This document shows, one piece after another, positions 19,034-27,215 of a stretch of DNA of 64,000 nucleotides. Each line of letters begins with the position of its first letter. The first letter of the stretch is position 1. The DNA lies in assembly GCF_001296025.1 (NCBI RefSeq), contig NZ_LJHV01000023.1, forward strand, positions 124,001 through 188,000, given 5' to 3'. The DNA comes from Porphyrobacter sp. AAP60. GTDB taxonomy: Bacteria > Pseudomonadota > Alphaproteobacteria > Sphingomonadales > Sphingomonadaceae. Below the pieces are notes generated by a model. That model did no database searches. It was not told the DNA's origin and saw nothing but the letters and a program-made list of their open reading frames with translations. Position numbers and translations under genes: made by a program.

Positions 19034-20002
19034 GTGGCGGTTTACACCCATCTGGGGGCCGAAGATCTGGCCCGGCTTATCGCGCGATATGATGTGGGCG
19101 AACTTGTTTCGGCCAAAGGCATTGCCGAAGGCGTATCGAACTCCAACTGGCTGGTCGAAACGACGGGCAGCAACAAATCCGGCACCCGTTTCATCCTGAC
19201 GCTGTATGAACGCCGGATCGATTATGCCGATCTGCCGTATTTCCTCGATCTGCTCGATCACCTCGCGGCCAAGGGCTGCCCGGTGCCGCGCACCATCCAT
19301 GATCGCAGCGGCGCATCGTGGCGCATGGAACATGGCAAGGCCGCCGCACTGATCGAGTTTCTGCCCGGCGTCTCCCCCAGCCGTGCCTCGCCCGCGCAGG
19401 CGCGCGCCGTGGGCGAAGTACTGGCACGGCTTCATCTGGCAGCACTGGATTTCCCAATGCACCGCGCCAATGCGATGGATTTCGCCAATAGTGCAGCGAT
19501 TCTCGATGCCTGCGGGGCGGAGCGACTGGCGACCATTCACCCTGATCTTCCCGCGATGCTGGATCACGCCCACGCGGCCGCCGCGCTCGATCTGGCGGCC
19601 CTGCCGCAATCGCAAACCCACACCGATCTGTTCCCCGATAATGTGCTGATGCTGGGCAACCGGGTGACCGGGCTGATCGATTTCTACTTTGCCTGCACCG
19701 GGCCGATGGTGCTCGATCTGGCGGTCACCCACGCGGCATGGTGTTTCGACAGCGCGAACCGGTATCAGAGCGACATCGGCGCAGCGCTGATCGCCGGATA
19801 TGAAAGCGTCCGCCCGCTGGAGCCTGCCGAACGCGATCTGTTTCCGGATGTGGCCAAGGGCGCGTGCCTCAGGTTCGTCGCCAGCCGCGCCGAAGACTGG
19901 CTTGAAACGCCTGACGATGCGCTCGTCACGCGGAAGGATCCGATGCAATTCGTCCAGCGTTGGCACTTCTACGACGAAGCAGGCGCTGCGCTGCTTGCCT
20001 GA
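19034..20002 (+). CDS. thrB: Homoserine kinase (ThrB, APH-like fold)
   Basis: Phosphorylates homoserine for threonine synthesis. This is the aminoglycoside-phosphotransferase-like type of homoserine kinase used by alphaproteobacteria and pseudomonads, not the GHMP type. The 322-aa protein starts at GTG 19034 with MAVYTHLGAEDLARLI. Family features include GIAEGVSNSNWLVET, the ATP-binding RFILTLYERR and the catalytic Brenner-type HTDLFPDNV, followed by GLIDFYFACTGPMVLDLA with the metal-binding Asp. It lies between ispH and rnhA on the same strand. Confidence 0.94.
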   Translation: MAVYTHLGAEDLARLIARYDVGELVSAKGIAEGVSNSNWLVETTGSNKSGTRFILTLYERRIDYADLPYFLDLLDHLAAKGCPVPRTIHDRSGASWRMEHGKAAALIEFLPGVSPSRASPAQARAVGEVLARLHLAALDFPMHRANAMDFANSAAILDACGAERLATIHPDLPAMLDHAHAAAALDLAALPQSQTHTDLFPDNVLMLGNRVTGLIDFYFACTGPMVLDLAVTHAAWCFDSANRYQSDIGAALIAGYESVRPLEPAERDLFPDVAKGACLRFVASRAEDWLETPDDALVTRKDPMQFVQRWHFYDEAGAALLA

Positions 20003-20032
20003 TGCCCCTTTGCCGCTTTAGGGATGGCGGCG

Positions 20033-20476
20033 ATGAAACAGGTCGAAATCTTCACTGATGGCGCGTGCAAGGGCAACCCCGGCCCCGGCGGCTGGGGCGC
20101 GTTGCTGCGGATGGGCGCCCACGAAAAGGAAATGTCGGGCGGAGAGCCTGACACCACCAACAACCGCATGGAAATGACCGCTGCGATCAAGGGGCTGAAC
20201 GCGCTGATCGAACCCTGCGCGGTCGATCTTTATTCCGACAGCAAATATGTGCTCGACGGGATGAACAAGTGGATTCACGGCTGGCAGCGCAATGGCTGGG
20301 TCAATGCCAGCAAGAAACCGGTGCGCAATGCCGATCTGTGGCACGATCTGATCGAAGCCGCGCGCCCGCACAAGGTGACCTGGCACTGGGTGAAGGGCCA
20401 CAACGGCCACCCGGAAAATGAACGGGTCGATGCGCTTGCCAGCGCCGAAGCGGCGCGGATCGCGGCGGGGGGTTAA
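20033..20476 (+). CDS. rnhA: Ribonuclease HI
   Basis: Degrades RNA in RNA-DNA hybrids; 147 aa. All catalytic carboxylates are visible: Asp9 ([17 protein letters not shown]), Glu47 ([11 protein letters not shown]), Asp69 ([11 protein letters not shown]) and Asp133 (ENERVDALA). The basic handle [20 protein letters not shown] is present. The ATG at 20033 is preferred because AGGG lies about ten bases upstream. An ATG three codons earlier (20024) sits immediately after that AGGG. Last gene of the ispH-thrB-rnhA set. Confidence 0.96.
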   Translation: MKQVEIFTDGACKGNPGPGGWGALLRMGAHEKEMSGGEPDTTNNRMEMTAAIKGLNALIEPCAVDLYSDSKYVLDGMNKWIHGWQRNGWVNASKKPVRNADLWHDLIEAARPHKVTWHWVKGHNGHPENERVDALASAEAARIAAGG

Positions 20477-20520
20477 AGGTCAGAATTTGCGGTATCGGCT
20501 TGGCCGAAAACTGCCCCTTT

Positions 20521-20624
20521 CGTCATTGCGAGCCGCAGGCGAAGCAATCCATGGCCCAAGATTTCCGGGTGTCTCAAGGTTGGTTCATGGATTGCTTCGT
20601 CGCCTCCGGCTCCTCGCAATGACG
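20521..20624. repeat. Interspersed inverted-repeat element (cgtcattgcgag type)
   Basis: Two imperfect complementary arms, 20521-20553 (begins cgtcattgcgagccgcaggc) and 20586-20624 (ends ctcctcgcaatgacg), flank a 32-base centre. The right arm carries a few extra bases (tcg, tcc) relative to the left. Such palindromic units are known as multicopy intergenic repeats in many alphaproteobacteria, which is why I read it as a non-autonomous repeat rather than a terminator. It fills most of the gap between rnhA and the DUF1508 gene. Confidence 0.7.
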
Positions 20625-20647
20625 AATCCGGAGGGCGTTTGCTGAAA

Positions 20648-20824
20648 TCAGCTGTTATCTTCGGTCGGCGCATCAGGGCCGTTCTTTTTGATCGAATCGA
20701 TGGCGTTCTGTGCGCTGGACTTGCTGGAATAGCCCTGGGTCGAGAACATCACTTCCGAATTGTACTTGAACCGCACGCGAAACTCGCCAGCGTTATCCTT
20801 GTAGATTTCAAACTTGTGAGCCAT
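20648..20824 (-). CDS. YegP-type DUF1508 small protein
   Basis: 58 aa starting MAHKFEIYKDNAGEFRVRF, with the DUF1508 core (KYNSEVMFSTQGYSSKSSAQNAIDSIKKN). This is a compact alpha/beta fold seen in E. coli YegP; its role is unknown. The start at 20824 is decided by a strong Shine-Dalgarno, GGGAGG, eight bases upstream. A longer in-frame reading to 20851 would place that site inside the gene. It stands alone, separated from neighbours by the repeat element and the next minus-strand stop. Confidence 0.85.
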   Translation of the reverse strand: MAHKFEIYKDNAGEFRVRFKYNSEVMFSTQGYSSKSSAQNAIDSIKKNGPDAPTEDNS

Positions 20825-20883
20825 CGTTTTTCCTCCCTGCTTATTAAACAAGGTTAGGAAATGGCAGATTGGCCCTGGCTTGG

Positions 20884-21999
20884 CTAGGCTGATTGCGCCT
20901 GGTTTGCGGACTGAAAACGCAGCGGAGTGAACATCGCCGGATCGATCCGTGCCGTCATTGCATCACGCCCCTGCCCCAGCAGTAATTGCGCCCCCAGCCG
21001 CGCGGCGGCGGGCGCAGTCTGGATGCCGAAGCCGCCTTGCCCCGCAAACCAGAAGAAACTTTCCGCTTCGGGATCGGCCCCGTAAACCGGCAGGCGATCA
21101 GGCGCGAAACTGCGCAGGCCTGCCCAGCGCCGCTCGACCGCTTCGATCCGCCAGTCGGTGACAGCCATGAACCTGTCGATGGCGACGGCGACGTCGATTT
21201 CTTCGGGCGCGGCATCGCAGGGGGCCGAAGGGATTTCGTCATGCGGGGATAGCCACAGGCGCCCGGCATCGGGCTTGAAATAGAAGCCGCCATTGATGTC
21301 GAGCACCAGCGGCAGATCGGCGGGTGCGTGCGGCGCGACCCGCAGCACGGCGACCGTGCGGCGGAAGGGGTTGATACCGATGGGGCGCACCCCGGCCAGA
21401 CCGGCAATCTGATCGACCCACGCCCCCGCCGCATTGACGAGCATGGCCGCCCGCCATGTCTCTCCGCGTTCGCTGGTAATCGTCCATGCGCCGCTTTCAC
21501 GCACGATCCGGGTGATCCGCGCACGGCAGGCGATGGTCACGCCGTGCCGCCGTGCCGCGCCGAGATAATGCTGGTGCAGGCCCGCCACATCAATGTCGGC
21601 GCAGGCGGGCTGATGCAGCGCCTCGCTCCATTCGGGCCGGATGTGAGGCACCTTGTCCGCCAGCGCATCAGGGGCAAGCCGCTTCAGCGTCACGCCCGTG
21701 GCGGCGAAGGTGGCGACATGGGCATCCATCGCGGCGCGATCCTCGGCCCGCCCCACATAGAGTGCGCCGCGCGGGGTGAGAAAGCCGTGTTCGCCCAGAT
21801 ATGTGCCCGATGCCAAGGTCAGCGGCACCACACCGGGGCCGCCGTAGCATTCCTCCCAGAAGGCAGCGGAACGGCCGGTGGCGTGGTATCCTGGCGCTTC
21901 TTCACCTTCCAGCACCAGCACGCTGGCGTGGGGCGCAAGTTCGGCGGCGATGCTCGCGCCTGCCATGCCGGCGCCGATAACTGCAAAATCGTGGATCAT
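20884..21999 (-). CDS. FAD-dependent oxidoreductase, D-arginine dehydrogenase (DauA)-like
   Basis: 371-aa DAO-family flavoprotein. The FAD-binding motif VIGAGMAGASIAAELA is at residues 7-22, followed by VLVLEGEEAPGYHATGRSAA. Further family signatures are ACADIDVAGLHQHYL, MLVNAAGAWVDQIAGLAGVRP and the C-terminal FFWFAGQGGFGIQTAPAAARL. Overall pattern, including GYHATGRSAA and WAGLRSFAPD, resembles D-arginine dehydrogenase (DauA), which oxidises D-amino acids without producing peroxide. Sarcosine- or glycine-oxidase-like substrates cannot be excluded. The ATG overlaps the upstream hydrolase stop (ATGA), so the two genes are co-translated. Confidence 0.83.
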   Translation of the reverse strand: MIHDFAVIGAGMAGASIAAELAPHASVLVLEGEEAPGYHATGRSAAFWEECYGGPGVVPLTLASGTYLGEHGFLTPRGALYVGRAEDRAAMDAHVATFAATGVTLKRLAPDALADKVPHIRPEWSEALHQPACADIDVAGLHQHYLGAARRHGVTIACRARITRIVRESGAWTITSERGETWRAAMLVNAAGAWVDQIAGLAGVRPIGINPFRRTVAVLRVAPHAPADLPLVLDINGGFYFKPDAGRLWLSPHDEIPSAPCDAAPEEIDVAVAIDRFMAVTDWRIEAVERRWAGLRSFAPDRLPVYGADPEAESFFWFAGQGGFGIQTAPAAARLGAQLLLGQGRDAMTARIDPAMFTPLRFQSANQAQSA

Positions 22000-23063
22000 G
22001 CCGGGGGAACCACCCGGTCAAGAAACTCGGTTATCGCCGCCAGCGCCCGGTCACGCACGGCATCAACCTCGCGCAGGATTTCATGATGCGCTTCGGGGCC
22101 AAAGGCGATCATCTCGCCCTTGGGCAGTCGGGCGGCGGCGCGCAGATTGGCGGGGTGACTGACCAGCTTGTCGGCGGAAGTCGACAGGAACAGCACCGGC
22201 ACCGCCACCCTCTCCAGCGCGCCCGGCGACTCGATCCGCCGCCACGAGGCATAGGCGCGTTCCACCCAGCGCCAGCTGGCCGGCCCCATCACCAGTTCGG
22301 GGCGCTGGGTGCGCCACCACACCTCGTCGGCATAGCGATCAGGATCGTGGGTCAGCAGGTGGGCGCGATCTGCCGGAAGCTCGCCCGGCTTTTCGCTCCA
22401 TTTCCACGCCTGCCGGAATGGATCGCCGACAAGGCACATCAATCGGGCGACCGTCTGGAGCAGCGGCAGCGGCAAGGGCGGGCTGTTCACGCCTGTCATC
22501 GGCGCGCTCAGCACCGCAGCATCGGGTTCGATCCGACCGTCCACCAGCGCGCGCAGCACCAGATGTCCGCCCATCGAATGGCCTGCCAACACGTGCGGCC
22601 CCGGAGTCGCGGAGGCCCATTCCTGCCAAAACGCAGCCAGATCATCGATCCAGACGCCGAAATCCTCGATATGGCCGGTCACCGCATCCTTGCCCAGCCG
22701 CCCGGAGCCCGCCTGCCCGCGCCAGTCTGCCGCCGTCACGCGCCAGCCGGCCCGGTGCCACTGTTCCAGCGTTTCGAGATATTTCTCGTAGAAGTCGCCC
22801 CGCCCGGGAAGGAACAGGATCGATCCGCGCGCAGGAACTGCGGCTCCCGCCCAGTCGATCCGGCGGATGCTGTGCCCGTCCCCTGCCTGCCAGCGGCTTT
22901 CTTGCGCATGGGCCGGAATGGCCCTGCGATCGATCGCGGCGCTCTGATCAACGTCGAGAATGGCAAGCCTCCGATCGTGGTTACTATTTGGTAAGCCATA
23001 GCCTGTAGCAATGTCCCAATGAAGGATCGCCCGTGCATCGTCGCACGGCAACTTCGGGGGCAT
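21996..23063 (-). CDS. Alpha/beta hydrolase, lysophospholipase (PldB)-like; start uncertain
   Basis: Serine hydrolase of the Hydrolase_4 type, about 320-355 aa. Conserved parts are RGSILFLPGRGDFYEKYLE, the nucleophile elbow LAGHSMGGHLVLRAL (Ser), VPVLFLSTSADKLVSH (Asp) and GPEAHHEILRE (His). The start is the weak point. In-frame ATGs at 23063 and 23081 lack a Shine-Dalgarno and collide with the divergent prepilin peptidase gene. The family-like region begins only near AHAQESRWQAGDGHSIRRID, and I see no ATG, GTG or TTG in frame just before it. A TTG at 23051 is another candidate. The gene precedes and overlaps the flavoprotein gene. Confidence 0.75.
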   Translation of the reverse strand: MPPKLPCDDARAILHWDIATGYGLPNSNHDRRLAILDVDQSAAIDRRAIPAHAQESRWQAGDGHSIRRIDWAGAAVPARGSILFLPGRGDFYEKYLETLEQWHRAGWRVTAADWRGQAGSGRLGKDAVTGHIEDFGVWIDDLAAFWQEWASATPGPHVLAGHSMGGHLVLRALVDGRIEPDAAVLSAPMTGVNSPPLPLPLLQTVARLMCLVGDPFRQAWKWSEKPGELPADRAHLLTHDPDRYADEVWWRTQRPELVMGPASWRWVERAYASWRRIESPGALERVAVPVLFLSTSADKLVSHPANLRAAARLPKGEMIAFGPEAHHEILREVDAVRDRALAAITEFLDRVVPPA

Positions 23064-23064
23064 T

Positions 23065-23559
23065 ATGTCGATGAGTCTCATTTCCTACGGTCTGCTGATC
23101 GCCTTGGCAATTGCGCTGGTCGTGGCCGCTTTAACCGATATCCAGCGGCGCCAGATCGATAACTGGCTGAACGGCGCGATTGCGCTGGGTGCGCCGGTGT
23201 TCTGGTGGGCCAGCGGGTTGTCGCTGTGGCCCGATGTCGCGCTGCAACTGGGCGTAGCGCTTGTCGCCTTCGCGCTGCTGGCGGGTCTGTTCGCGCTCAA
23301 GATGATGGGCGGCGGCGATGTGAAGCTGCTGACCGCGCTCGCCCTGTGGGTGCGGTGGGACGATTTCATGCAGCTGCTGCTGGTCATGGCGATCGCAGGC
23401 GGCGTGCTGACCGTGCTGATGCTCTTATGGCACACCGCACGCCGTCAGAAAGAACGCCTGGCCATTCCCTATGGCGTTGCCATCGCATTTGGCGGGCTGT
23501 TCGTGCTCGCACCCAAAATCATGCCGGGCGCTGCCCAGTACGCAATGCAGGCCGCGTGA
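23065..23559 (+). CDS. cpaA: Prepilin peptidase CpaA/TadV
   Basis: Inner-membrane aspartyl protease (A24 family) that trims and may methylate Flp-type prepilins and pseudopilins. The 164-aa protein has several hydrophobic helices. Both catalytic aspartate sites are visible: TDIQRRQIDNWLN (about residue 25) and KMMGGGDVKLLTALALW (the conserved GGGD). GGGGG precedes the ATG at 23065 by about four bases. It opens the Tad cluster, with 90 bases before cpaB. Confidence 0.9.
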   Translation: MSMSLISYGLLIALAIALVVAALTDIQRRQIDNWLNGAIALGAPVFWWASGLSLWPDVALQLGVALVAFALLAGLFALKMMGGGDVKLLTALALWVRWDDFMQLLLVMAIAGGVLTVLMLLWHTARRQKERLAIPYGVAIAFGGLFVLAPKIMPGAAQYAMQAA

Positions 23560-23649
23560 ACCCGATTTTAACCAGTCGGGGCTTACGCATCGCAACCATA
23601 CCTGCCCGCTAACCAAACCTAGGGCGATTACGAGGGGGCTTTTTCAGCC

Positions 23650-24771
23650 ATGGATAGGAAGAAACTGGTTCTGCTGCTCGGCGCGCTGATCATCGCGATC
23701 GGGACTGCCTTTGCCGCAAGGAGCATCTTCGCCGGAGGCGCTGCACCTGATGCAACCGCCGCCGCTCAACCCACTGGCCCTCGTGTGCTGGTCGCCAAGC
23801 GGGCCTTGACCTCTGGCACGATCATCACCGCCGATGCGCTGGGCTTCCAGCCCTGGCCCAAGGAGCTGGTGCAGGACGCCTACTTCATTGACGGCGAAGC
23901 CGACATGAACAAGCTGATCGGCACCGTGGTACGGTATCAGATCACGGCGGGCGAGCCGGTCACACAAGGCTCGCTGGTCGCGCCGGGTGATCGCGGCTTC
24001 CTTGCTGCGGCGCTTGGCCCGGGCATGCGCGCCGTGACGGTGCCGGTGTCGGCCATGACCGGCGTTGCCGGGTTCATCTTCCCCGGCGACCGCGTCGATC
24101 TGGTGTTGACCCAGCAGGTCAGCAGCCAGGGCGACGAGGCCCCACTGAAGACGGCCGAAACAGTGCTGCGCAACCTGCGCGTGCTCGCCACCGATCAAAG
24201 CACCGAACAGACCACCGATGAAAACGGCAAGACCGTGGTGACCGAATTCCGCACCGTCACGCTCGAAGTGACACCCAAGATCGCGGAAAAGGTTGCCGTG
24301 GCGCAAACCGTCGGCACGCTCAGCCTGGCGCTGCGTTCGCTGGCCGACAACCCGGCCGATCTGGAACGGGCAATTGCCTCTGGCGATATCACCCTGCCTG
24401 CCAACGCCACGCCCGAACAGGAAGAAAAGTTCCTGAAGGCGGCGATGTCACGCCCGATCGACAAGGGTGCCAGCTTTGTCACCGGCGGCGATGTCTCGCG
24501 CTTCCAGCGCACGACCATGCCGAGCAAGTCGCAATCGTCGAACGCTGCGCCGCAGTACAGCCCGCAGCCGTCCAATAGCGGCCCAGCGGCCAGCAATGCT
24601 GCCCCTGTCTACACCGGTCCGAGCGTGCGGGTGACCCGTGGCAAGGAAACCACCGACACTCCGGTGAGCGGCAAGGCCAACAGCAGCACCGTCATCAGCG
24701 GCAAGACCAGCAGCATGCGCAGCCAGGGCGCCGGCTTCCCTCCCACCGGCACCATCGTGTCGACGAATTGA
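23650..24771 (+). CDS. cpaB: Flp pilus assembly protein CpaB/RcpC
   Basis: 373-aa periplasmic, membrane-anchored component of the Tad secretion system, thought to stabilise or gate the CpaC secretin. An N-terminal helix (KKLVLLLGALIIAIGTAFAARSIF) is followed by a SAF domain (about 45-110: GPRVLVAKRALTSGTIITAD, YQITAGEPVTQGSLV). The RcpC core contains RAVTVPVSAMTGVAGFIFPGDRVD. From about residue 285 the tail is Ser/Asn/Pro-rich and probably disordered. Second gene of the cluster, 13 bases before cpaC. Confidence 0.93.
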   Translation: MDRKKLVLLLGALIIAIGTAFAARSIFAGGAAPDATAAAQPTGPRVLVAKRALTSGTIITADALGFQPWPKELVQDAYFIDGEADMNKLIGTVVRYQITAGEPVTQGSLVAPGDRGFLAAALGPGMRAVTVPVSAMTGVAGFIFPGDRVDLVLTQQVSSQGDEAPLKTAETVLRNLRVLATDQSTEQTTDENGKTVVTEFRTVTLEVTPKIAEKVAVAQTVGTLSLALRSLADNPADLERAIASGDITLPANATPEQEEKFLKAAMSRPIDKGASFVTGGDVSRFQRTTMPSKSQSSNAAPQYSPQPSNSGPAASNAAPVYTGPSVRVTRGKETTDTPVSGKANSSTVISGKTSSMRSQGAGFPPTGTIVSTN

Positions 24772-24784
24772 GGGGCATCAGATC

Positions 24785-26497
24785 ATGAAGACCTTTTTCC
24801 CGAATGATCCGCTTTTGACCAAGGCGGCCAGTGGCAAACCCAGGGGGGGCCAACCGATGACTCGCATGTTCAAGACCCGGCTTATGGTGGCTGCCCTTGC
24901 GGCAGTGCCGATGGCAGCAATGCCGGCCACCACCGCGATTGCCCAGGTTGTGGCTCGCCCCTCGCAGGAAATCGTCCTGTCGATCGGCAAGGGCGAACTG
25001 ATCACCCTGCCCGGCATCATGGCCGACGTGTTCGTCGCCAATGACGAGATCGCCGATGTGCAGGTGAAATCGCAGCGCCAGTTGTATGTGTTCGGCAAGG
25101 CAGGCGGGGAAACCACCGTCTATGCCAGCAACGAACGCGGCGATGTAATCTTTTCGGCCAATATCCGCGTCGGTTCCAACATCGGCAGCGTCGATCAGAT
25201 GCTGACCTTGGCGATGCCTGATGCCAAGGTGAATGTGTCCACCATGGGCACCAACACCGTGCTGCTGACCGGCACCGTTGCCGCGCCCGATGATGCTGCC
25301 GAGGCTCAACGGCTGGTTCAGGCCTTCCTTGGCGAAGAAGCCAATGTGATCAGCCGCCTGAAGACCGCGACCCCGCTGCAGGTCAACCTGCACGTGAAGA
25401 TCGCCGAAGTGAATCGCAGCCTTCTGCGTGAAATCGGCGGCAATCTCGCGACCGCAGACGGTAGCAGCGGTTTCCGCTTCGGCGTCGGCAGTGGCCGCCG
25501 TTTGGGCCAGGAAGGCGGTTTCAACTGGGGTGGTCCGCTGGGCGTCGGTCAGAACGCCGGCGGTGTAAGCACGACCCGTCCGATCCTGGGTGCCAACGGG
25601 CTTCCCCTGTTCGACCCATCGACGGGCGCCCCGCTTCTCCAGACGATCACCGGTCCGGGCGTCGATTCCCAGGGCGGGACAACACTCTCGGGTCTCGGTC
25701 GCCTGTTCGGCATGAACATGCTCGGCGCTCTCGACCTGTCGGAACGCATCGGTCTGGTCACGACCCTGACCGAACCCAACCTGACCGCGCTTTCGGGTGA
25801 AACCGCCACGTTCCTTGCGGGCGGCGAATTCCCGATCCCGATTGCACAGGGCCTGGGCCAGGTGACTGTCCAGTTCCGCCAGTTCGGTGTCAGCCTTGCC
25901 TACACCCCGACGGTGCTGGCCAATGGCCGGATCTCGATGCGCGTGCGCCCCGAGGTGTCCGAGCTTTCCACACAGGGTTCGATCGAGCTGAACGGCTTTC
26001 AGGTACCTTCGCTGACAACGCGCCGGACGGAAACCACGATCGAGCTCGGCTCCGGCCAGAGCTTCATGATTGCCGGCCTGATGAGCGCCAATTCGCAGCA
26101 GCTGATCGACAAGGCTCCGGGTGTTGGCGACATACCGATCCTGGGTAACCTGTTCCGCAGCCGCGAGTTCCGCAAGGGCGAAACCGAGTTGGTGATCATC
26201 GTCACCCCCTATCTGGTCAAGCCGGTGGACGCGAAGGACATCAAACTGCCGACCGATGGCTACCGTGTAGCCAACGAGCTAGAACAGTTCCTGGGCTACC
26301 AGAACAATGCCGGTGTTTCGGGCCAACAGCGTCCCGGCCCGGTGGCGGCCGAGCCCGATGCGCCCAATCCGAAGGTGAGCGAGGCCGATCCGGCCGCGAT
26401 CATCCCGACGCAGCAGGAAAAGCCGCGCCGCGCCGACAAGAAAACCCGCAAGCCAGAGCGCGAGGCCAATGCAGCGGCCCCCGGCTTCAGCCTCTAA
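24785..26497 (+). CDS. cpaC: Tad-type secretin CpaC/RcpA
   Basis: Outer-membrane secretin channel of the Tad pilus; 570 aa from 24785. After a signal sequence (RLMVAALAAVPMAAMPATTAIAQ) comes the pilus-formation N domain (EIVLSIGKGELITLPGIMADV). A BON-like region (MGTNTVLLTGTVAAPDDAAEA) follows, then the secretin core ending VGDIPILGNLFRSREFRKGE and ELVIIVTPYLVKP, a secretin hallmark. The last 70 residues are a Lys/Pro/Ala-rich tail. The ATG at 24857 (MTRMFKTRLMV) has a stronger Shine-Dalgarno (AGGGGGGG) and gives a normal-length signal peptide, so it may be the true start. Confidence 0.94.
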   Translation: MKTFFPNDPLLTKAASGKPRGGQPMTRMFKTRLMVAALAAVPMAAMPATTAIAQVVARPSQEIVLSIGKGELITLPGIMADVFVANDEIADVQVKSQRQLYVFGKAGGETTVYASNERGDVIFSANIRVGSNIGSVDQMLTLAMPDAKVNVSTMGTNTVLLTGTVAAPDDAAEAQRLVQAFLGEEANVISRLKTATPLQVNLHVKIAEVNRSLLREIGGNLATADGSSGFRFGVGSGRRLGQEGGFNWGGPLGVGQNAGGVSTTRPILGANGLPLFDPSTGAPLLQTITGPGVDSQGGTTLSGLGRLFGMNMLGALDLSERIGLVTTLTEPNLTALSGETATFLAGGEFPIPIAQGLGQVTVQFRQFGVSLAYTPTVLANGRISMRVRPEVSELSTQGSIELNGFQVPSLTTRRTETTIELGSGQSFMIAGLMSANSQQLIDKAPGVGDIPILGNLFRSREFRKGETELVIIVTPYLVKPVDAKDIKLPTDGYRVANELEQFLGYQNNAGVSGQQRPGPVAAEPDAPNPKVSEADPAAIIPTQQEKPRRADKKTRKPEREANAAAPGFSL

Positions 26498-26516
26498 CGT
26501 GAGAAAGGTGAAAACG

Positions 26517-27212
26517 ATGCCTGTAGCACGATACAATTCGCTGGCCCGCCCTGCCCTGTCCCGGATGCCCGCCCTTGCTCTTGCCCTGTCGCTAGGCCTC
26601 GGTCTGGCCGGCTGCGGCGGGATGCCCACCAACACCTCGCTTTACAGCACCAAACAACCGGTGGTGGAACGCACCAACTTCACGCTGGATGTGAACACCT
26701 CCAACGCGGGGCTGCCGATTTCGGAACAGCAGCGGCTGAACGGCTGGTTCGAAACCATGGACCTGCAATACGGTGATCGCATCGCCATCGATAACCCCGG
26801 ACAGAACCCGGCGGTGACCAATGCGATCCGCGATCTGGCCGGACGATATGGGCTGATGATCAGCGATACCGCACCTGTGACTGGCGGCTTCATCGAACCG
26901 GGCCAGGCCCGCGTGGTGATTACCCGTTCCACCGCTTCGGTGCCGGGTTGCCCCGACTGGTCGGCCAAGTCCGACATGAACTACACCAACGGCACCAGCC
27001 CCGGTTACGGCTGCGCCGTGAACAGCAATCTGGCTGCCATGATCGCCGATCCGCAGGATCTGCTGGAAGGAAAGAAGGGCGCGAGCGAAACCGTCATCGC
27101 GACTTCGAACAAGGCGATTTCGACCTATCGTGACACGGCACCGACCGGCGCAGGCGGCCTTCAGGACGCTTCGACCGGCAGTGGCGGCTCTGGCGGCGGA
27201 GGAGGTAACTAA
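26517..27212 (+). CDS. cpaD: Pilus assembly lipoprotein CpaD
   Basis: 231-aa CpaD-family lipoprotein, the probable pilotin or secretin-assisting subunit. The signal peptide LALALSLGLGLAGC gives a lipidated Cys33. The family core includes NAGLPISEQQRLNGWFETMD, the OmpA-like DRIAIDNPG and the CpaD motif CPDWSAKSDMNYTNG...YGCAVNSNLAAMIADPQDLL. A Gly/Ser-rich tail ends the protein. The start at 26517 has AAAGG upstream; a longer frame from 26469 overlaps cpaC and is unlikely. The gene for CpaE follows after three bases, with its AGGAGG inside the cpaD end. Confidence 0.92.
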   Translation: MPVARYNSLARPALSRMPALALALSLGLGLAGCGGMPTNTSLYSTKQPVVERTNFTLDVNTSNAGLPISEQQRLNGWFETMDLQYGDRIAIDNPGQNPAVTNAIRDLAGRYGLMISDTAPVTGGFIEPGQARVVITRSTASVPGCPDWSAKSDMNYTNGTSPGYGCAVNSNLAAMIADPQDLLEGKKGASETVIATSNKAISTYRDTAPTGAGGLQDASTGSGGSGGGGGN

Positions 27213-27215
27213 GCC

